From positions 62,001 through 126,000 of the forward strand of contig WION01000063.1 of assembly GCA_015039365.1 (NCBI GenBank): a stretch of DNA of 64,000 nucleotides, written 5' to 3'. Shown here piece after piece: positions 58,793 to 64,000 of the stretch (position 1 is its first letter; each line of letters starts with the position of its first letter). Under the pieces are notes generated by a model. That model was not told where the DNA came from, did no database searches, and saw only the letters and a list, made by a program, of their open reading frames with translations. This DNA comes from Amanita rubescens. Its lineage: Eukaryota; Basidiomycota; Agaricomycetes; Agaricales; Amanitaceae. A program made the translations under genes and the position numbers.

Positions 58793-60171
58793 ATGGCCGC
58801 CATGGTTGAGCTCCAGATGCCAATCGATGGTGAATACCAGCATGCGCTATCCATTCCTGTTGAGACGTGTCAGCGCTTCTCAGTGCACCCTCTTAGCTGG
58901 TTGCGGTATGTCGGGTTTACGATCTATGGCACCGAAGGCCACATCTTCCGGTCCGCCGCTGGCCCAGTGGTCCCGTATTCTGAGGTTGATATGCAGGCTG
59001 GTGTTTATTACTATATACCCAACTCACAAGGCAAGTCATATTTCGGCGTCCAAGGACCCCTCAATGCTCAATGCTCATTCAATGTCAGATCCGTTTCTGC
59101 TTGACCCTGCTTTGATGGACGACAGGACTTCAGATTCATCAAGTATCTCCATTCGCCGGGCCGATTTCGCACAGGGGGTGACTGATCGCGACGGAACCTG
59201 TCTGATGACTGGTGCGACATCAAACTTTCAGGCGTGTCATATCATTCCTCACGCAAAGGGAAGCCAGGTATGTTCTGAATATTTGAATCACTCCCAGTTT
59301 TCATTCCAGGCCCAGTACGTGAGTGGTCTCGCCAATCATAGGAATGAAGTTTTGGATCCACCCTTAAATGACATCAACGATCCACGTAACAGAATCCTGC
59401 TTATCGTACAGCTACACAGGCCATTTGGGGCCTCTATGGTCGCTTTTTTGCAAGTTAGTTATTTTGCCCAATTGTCTTCCGTGTGGTTGAAGTAATTCGT
59501 AGACCCCCAATTTCGCGATGTCTGTCAACGACGTGGCCGTCGTCATGCAACCCAGTGCCGGGCATCTGGGCTTCGATCCATCGCTAGCAGACCGTCGCCT
59601 CACGATTCAGCATTTCAATGCCCCTGATATTGGCACCAGGATTCTGGCACCTCACAACTCGGATGCGAGGCAACGTGTGGACCATGATGACTGGCCACCA
59701 CCTCTTCTCTTCGACGTCGCCTATGGTTGTGCTGCCCTCAACACCTGGGGGGTGCCTCAATTTGTGGACTTGGTCCGACAACGCACCAGGCATATTTACT
59801 ATGACGACGACGACGACGAGAATGGTGATGGTGGTGGTGACGGCGGTGACGGCGGTGATGGCGGTGATGGCGGTGACGGTGGTGACGGTGGTGATGGCGG
59901 TGACGGCGGTGACGGGGAGCCACATGTTGATGTATCGGGTGCTGATCAGGAAGGTCGCCGGCAGCAGCTTGAGCGTCGTGCGCGGGCTGCCAGGCGAGAG
60001 AGGGAAAAGCAGGAAGCGCAGGCTGCGGACTCTCAGACCCCTGACCTTGCTGACATTATCTTGGGGTTATGGAAGTACAATGCGAGGAAGGGTCAGCGTC
60101 AAGCACGTACAATGAAGGCAGAAAAAACCCGGGAGAAAGTCCGAACATGGCTTGATTCTACAAAAGATTAA
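58793..60171 (+). CDS. Fungal HNH-nuclease-domain protein with Gly-Asp repeat
   Basis: Four exons (58793-59030, 59089-59267, 59310-59453, 59503-60171) give 409 residues. The middle has the fungal HNH signature: DGTCLMTGATSNFQACHIIP with His-His-Ile, then NDPRNRILL, then TPNFAM, restored by splicing over the 59454-59502 intron. The first intron appears to be GC-AG (caag|gcaagt). After the domain is a long acidic stretch (DDDDDENGDGG) of GDG/GGD repeats, then a basic coiled-coil-like tail (RRQQLERRARAARREREKQ). Catalysis is plausible but unproven; such genes are common in Agaricomycetes with unknown function. Confidence 0.85.
59824..59917 (+). repeat. Hexamer/nonamer minisatellite coding for Gly-Gly-Asp
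   Basis: About ten units of ggtga(t/c)ggc kept in frame within the HNH gene. Units differ in third positions, so it is not a perfect microsatellite. Confidence 0.9.
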
Positions 60172-60944
60172 TCCACAACATCAGCACGCTTGTACAGTAT
60201 CAAGTTTAGGCTAAGGTCATTTCTTATTTTGCAAAGCTCAGAGCGTCTGCTGAAGACACCGATTTCGGGCTGTCGCTGGTAGCAGAAGACTTGGATAACG
60301 TCACCTGAACGCCGACATTCGAGCGCAAACTCTCAATATCAACCAATGGAATGACCCAAGTAAGCAATTTCGGTTGGCCATTGGTAATTTTTTTAGCTTT
60401 GGATATGGACAGGATAGTGAACTTGAGGGTATAATTGAAGGTATAGCTACGTGTCATATGATAAATGAGTTACGTACTCCGCACAGCACAGAAGAAAGTA
60501 GCAAACATGATAATATACAGAATGATCCATGTGAATGCATGCTAGAGGTCGAAAGGAAAATCGACGCCGAGAATATATCATGCTTCCGGTGCGAGCAGCA
60601 ATTTTCTAAGTTTGCGCAAGGAAACGTGGTATGGAGAATGACGGCATTTCCTTTGATGATCAACGCGAAGGAGAGGTTCATCCTCCTTATCGGTTTTGCT
60701 CGGCGCGTCGTACAAGGCCCCAACTCCTTCGATTCTGGTTGTGGCTTCCAAGGGTAGCGCCGCTGCGGATGCGCTCTTCCTTTGATAGCATGGTCTATGA
60801 AGTGTTAAGAGCGCGTCTGAATTATTGCAGAAAGGGAGAGGTTGCAGTATTTCCTGGCCCAGAACAGGAAAAACAAGAGGCCATTCCAGCGGAAGTGTAC
60901 CATCTGGGAGCCACGTACAGATGTATTGATAACGATAACTTGAC
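60172..60944. other. Intergenic / possible degraded CSN3 3' part
   Basis: I see no intact gene. Minus-strand frames continue here from the CSN3 remnant without a convincing PCI domain. Confidence 0.4.
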
Positions 60945-61480
60945 GGGTAGGCATTGATAAACGTCTGATGGGGCGTATTCTTCAATGCGCAGGGTAAGGC
61001 TTGATGAGTGTACCGCGGCAACCCCAGGGCCAAAGTCCATCCAGAAGTCCAAACCGCCCTGCAAAACGCACCTTTCCACACCTCCAGCTGTACAGCTGAT
61101 GGCACCACCGCCGGGCTTCCAATACAAATCTCGAAAAAGTCTTCTGCCTCATCCCATCTTCTCAACGCAGCCAGCGCAGTGCCACCGATTATTTGAGGTT
61201 AGATCAGATTTGAGAGCGATGTGTCGATGTTGGTGATGGGGACTTGGAGAACGGGGAGAGCGATGGTGAAGTGGCGCGTTGCGACACAAGACTGGATGCG
61301 TGAGGACAATGAGGAGAAGAAAGGCCAAGAAGGGTTTACGAGTACGAATAGAGGGTGCAAAGTTGTTAGGTACGGTATCTCGTTACTAGGTGGTACAAAG
61401 GCTCGATGGCCCACGCGTCCTATATGTATGCGCAAGATGGATAAGTCGACTTGAAACTTTTGAAACTTTGAAAGAGACAC
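60945..61480 (-). pseudogene. COP9 signalosome subunit 3 (CSN3) remnant
   Basis: Segments match the middle of CSN3: TTLHPLFV, then CVATRHFTIALPVLQVPITNIDTSLSN, then GGTALAALRRWDEAEDFFEI, SPAVVPSAVQLEVWK, LPRYTH and KNTPHQTFINAYP. An in-frame TAA (61199-61201) together with a short loss separates SNLI from GGTALAALRRW. The first 100-150 residues of a normal CSN3 are missing, since another gene starts at 61596 on the opposite strand. The C-terminal PCI part is not recognisable below 60945. I read it as a decayed, 5'-truncated copy. Confidence 0.7.
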
Positions 61481-61595
61481 TAACGTTATTCCCTCAAACT
61501 AGGGAAATCTCTTTTCTTACTTCTCGTTATCTGATCCGGAAGTTTGCCCTTATGTCTCACCTCAGATCGCAAGTACAACATCTTCCGCAACCCTC

Positions 61596-62288
61596 ATGCC
61601 CACCACTCGCGCATCGTCAAACGATCGCCCCGCGACCACTTCGTCATCGAAAAAGAGCGCACCCTCGACCGTTTCTGTCCAGAGCAACCCCAAGGAACGG
61701 AAGAAATCGAAGCCGGCGAAAGAAAGTGACGACGACAGCGCGGAAGAAACTACTACCATGACGAAGGCTGCCCTACTCACCTTAGGCGGCACACAGTACC
61801 TCCTCTCACTCGCGTCCAAAGCTGTCCATTCGCTGCACTCGCACTATGAGCAACAATGCCAGACGGCCATGACCGCCGGCGATCAGGATTCAGAGGCCGC
61901 GGAAATCCTCTACGACGTGGAGCTCACGCTGAGAAAGCTTGACCCCGTTTGTTGGAAAGAGCTCGTTGACAAGCGGTTGGAGAGTACTGGTGAAGTGGTC
62001 AGGTCATGCTATGTTTGAAAGTTTAATTAACTTGCTATAGGAGGCTTTACCTCATGGACTGCTACAGAGCTCGCTCACCGGGCTAAGTTACAAACAAGGA
62101 CAACTGCGCTCCTAGCGCTTGGTCGTACCCCAAAGGCGTTCTGGGTGGTGCCAGAGGCGGTGAAGCATTGGCGGGAGTCGCGGGGAGAGGACATCGAAGC
62201 AAAGATGGAGGATGCAGCGCTTGATTTGTTGATCTTCCTTAGCGAGAATTGGGAGAGGGCTGAGTTGTTTCGTCCTATGGACGTCTAG
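61596..62288 (+). CDS. Unknown protein, two exons
   Basis: 213 residues from exons 61596-61989 and 62041-62288, with a GTGAAG donor and a TATAG acceptor. The N-terminal 50 residues are Ser/Lys/Glu-rich and probably disordered (KERKKSKPAKESDDDSAEE). A helical part follows (KAALLTLGGTQYLLSLASKAV, EILYDVELTLRKLDP), and the C-terminus has FTSWTATELAHRAKLQ and LLIFLSENWERAELF. I do not recognise the family. No signal peptide or membrane segment. Confidence 0.65.
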
Positions 62289-62918
62289 GGCCGTGCTCCG
62301 ACGTGAAGGCTGCCTTTATGCTATGGTACCTGTTACCTTGCTTTTCGTTAGATTCGATACATGAACGACAGCTCTACATTTCACTGGCATTCTGAAATCA
62401 ATATTTTTGTGGACCTTAAATAGTTTCCTGAAATCAATCATTTCTGTGATTTTCACGAGCTGACCTATCGATCAACGTCTGCTAGTACCCGACAACCCCT
62501 CTGAATGTTGACTAGACCGATTGCAACTTGGAGACTGATTTTGACGATGCAATGCTCATAACATACCTCCAGCACGACAGTTACGCATCCTTTGCGGAGT
62601 GGGCATAATTAGCGCACCCATGCTCACGAATACCTTCTTGTTGGCTATACCGGTGGCTCCTCGAGAGCGACATTCTTTGATCTCTCAAAATATAGCTTTA
62701 ACCTCCTCGAACAATGACAGATCATATGTATCCTAGACGATGCTTCGCACGGCTTTTTTCATGTATTTACTTATCATCGACGAATGAAGACATCTGAGGC
62801 TCCCACTGCGTCCTCGTCAACGCTATTCCGACTCAAGTACTCAAGTACTCACGCGTGGTGACGCGTGATGCGTAAGATTCGTCCGCTCGCTGAGACACTC
62901 AGACATTAAGATTCGACC
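62289..62918. other. Intergenic, no gene recognised
   Basis: 630 bases. Only a short duplicated phrase (caagtactcaagtactcacgcgtggtgacgcg, about 62834-62865) stands out. Confidence 0.45.
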
Positions 62919-63458
62919 ATGTTGCCTCAATACATGCTGGACCGATTCGCTCGCATCCCCCACGACACCCCCATCGACAACAAGTACTACGGGGTGTTCA
63001 ACCAGATCCTCCACATAGTGTGCTTCCCCGAACACCATTTCACCGTCGAGCCACAGTACCCTTTTTCCGATCTTGGTGTGGAGGACTCCGTCTTTACCTA
63101 CGTCGTCGATGTGAACGACCTGCCCGTCTTCTTCCTTGAAATCAAATCCCCTCTCCATATCGACCTCATTTCTACCAGAGTCGACACAGACGCGGAGATG
63201 AGGGCCAGATTTCTTGCCTTTTACGGGGACATCTCGACACCTAGGCTTCATGGCGTCAGTGCCATGGGACAAAGGCTAGCGTTTTATTGCCTGGACAAGG
63301 CAACCAGCCGTTTAACTCCCAGCTACGTTGCGCCATCTCCCAATACCGACGCAGTTCCAGTAGAGCGGTGGGATACGGACATTACGACAGAGGATGGGTA
63401 TGAGAGGTTCATGGCGGTTATCAATGATGTCAAAGAAATGGCTGCAGCACTATTATGA
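62919..63458 (+). CDS. PD-(D/E)XK-like protein, intact copy
   Basis: A single-exon protein of 179 residues. FTYVVDVNDLPVFFLEIKSP has the Asp ... Glu-x-Lys spacing of restriction-endonuclease-like folds, followed by an Arg-rich helix (AEMRARFLAFYGDI) and a GQRLAFYCLD strand. Similar short proteins occur in large numbers in Agaricomycetes. It could be a nuclease, a decayed transposon/effector part or a regulator. A paralogue in opposite orientation ends at 63852. Function is inference. Confidence 0.65.
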   Translation: MLPQYMLDRFARIPHDTPIDNKYYGVFNQILHIVCFPEHHFTVEPQYPFSDLGVEDSVFTYVVDVNDLPVFFLEIKSPLHIDLISTRVDTDAEMRARFLAFYGDISTPRLHGVSAMGQRLAFYCLDKATSRLTPSYVAPSPNTDAVPVERWDTDITTEDGYERFMAVINDVKEMAAALL

Positions 63459-63851
63459 CCGTATATGTTTCAGCATTACCTACAAATTAGCCCATGCTGC
63501 GTTATCTCGTCGACACTTTTGACGAGGTTTACCTGCTCCACACGTTTCACTGTCGTACTCTAAGCTTGCAACCAGGATATCCATACCTCAGGTGGACATC
63601 CCGTAACTGGCAGGCTGGAGCGTGTAGACAACGAGTGGACTACAATTTTATAATATCACATGGCTCACACGTAGCAGGAACGATTCTTTGAGTTGGGCAT
63701 GATCGTGGATTGACCACGCATTATCACGCATGGGTGGATGCAATGTTGGGTTTTTGTCCGGTTTCACGCAACATACTTTAAGGCCCAAGTAATCAACAAG
63801 GGAATTTGAGTCGCGTGTAATTACCATAATTACTAGTAATGAATGTTAAGT
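63459..63851. other. Intergenic between tail-to-tail paralogues
   Basis: No supportable gene. The last 200 bases are AT-rich. Confidence 0.5.
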
Positions 63852-64000
63852 TCACGGATTGGGATTTTCGTGATGTAGTGCTGCTGCCATTGCTATGACA
63901 TCATTGATAACCCCCATGAACCTTTGATACCCATCCTCTGTCGTAATGTCAGTATCCCACCTCTCTGCTGGAACCGTATCGGTTACGTAAGTGAGATCTT
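63852..64000 (-). CDS. PD-(D/E)XK-like protein, second copy (partial, cut by window edge)
   Basis: The minus strand from the window edge reads VPAERWDTDITTEDGYQRFM and on to a stop at 63854-63852. It is nearly the same as the last 35 residues of the gene at 62919-63458 (VPVERWDTDITTEDGYERFM), with a slightly longer tail (HHENPNP). Only the C-terminus is visible, so whether it is intact cannot be seen. Confidence 0.75.
   Translation of the reverse strand, partial: DLTYVTDTVPAERWDTDITTEDGYQRFMGVINDVIAMAAALHHENPNP

Noticed and set aside
60578..61165. 195-codon minus-strand frame as a separate gene
   Set aside because: Its first part is the CSN3 middle after the premature stop and its second part has no recognisable domain, so I treat it as part of the remnant.

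Overview
The window is fungal nuclear DNA, most likely from a basidiomycete of the Agaricomycetes. Genes are split by many 50-60 bp GT-AG introns (a few look like GC-AG), intergenic spaces are short, and the gene families point the same way: NACHT-WD40 and NB-ARC-TPR NLRs, a fungal HNH protein, a CFEM protein and chromodomain Ty3/gypsy elements. A Rhizoctonia/Ceratobasidium-like genome would fit, but I infer that from family style and have not run a search.

Layout. 1-10.2 kb: a complete autophagy gene ATG7 (+), a NACHT-WD40 NLR (-), then a broken direct-repeat copy of the ATG7 3' end. 11.0-11.3 kb: a small secreted CFEM protein. 11.7-22.3 kb: an NB-ARC-TPR NLR (NLR1, -) cut in two by an 8.1 kb LTR retrotransposon (element 1) with near-identical 452 bp LTRs and an ATGTA target duplication. 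Element 1 has gag, an intact pol with chromodomain, and an unusual third ORF. 23-31 kb: housekeeping-type genes (F-box-like, membrane aspartic protease, AKAP7/ASCC1-like 2H phosphoesterase, RHO1). 32.8-35.2 kb: NLR2, the intact paralogue of NLR1. 35.6-41.9 kb: a second LTR element (element 2) with LTRs identical by eye, a GAAGT target duplication and a frameshifted pol. 42.4-50.1 kb: two MFS transporter genes (-) and an exon-sized MFS relic. 50.7-57.7 kb: GPI16, AFG2, an unknown protein and an APH-like kinase. 58.8-64 kb: an HNH-domain gene, a CSN3 pseudogene, an unknown protein, and two tail-to-tail PD-(D/E)XK-like genes, the second cut by the window edge.

The most unusual signals are in the NLR/transposon part. 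Both NB-ARC-TPR genes have almost no CpG dinucleotides, with sharp borders at the gene, while the inserted elements and neighbouring genes are CpG-rich. Both NLRs start with an acylation-type N-terminus followed by a conserved Asn/Gly/Val motif of about 18 residues. Both LTR elements look self-primed: the predicted 5' end of the RNA, 33 nt downstream of a TATA box, is complementary to the bases just inside the 5' LTR. Element 1 also has a predicted leader of about 970 nt with no AUG at all, a 228-codon AUG-less open frame in phase with Gag, and a third ORF joined to pol by a TGA-A-ATG junction.
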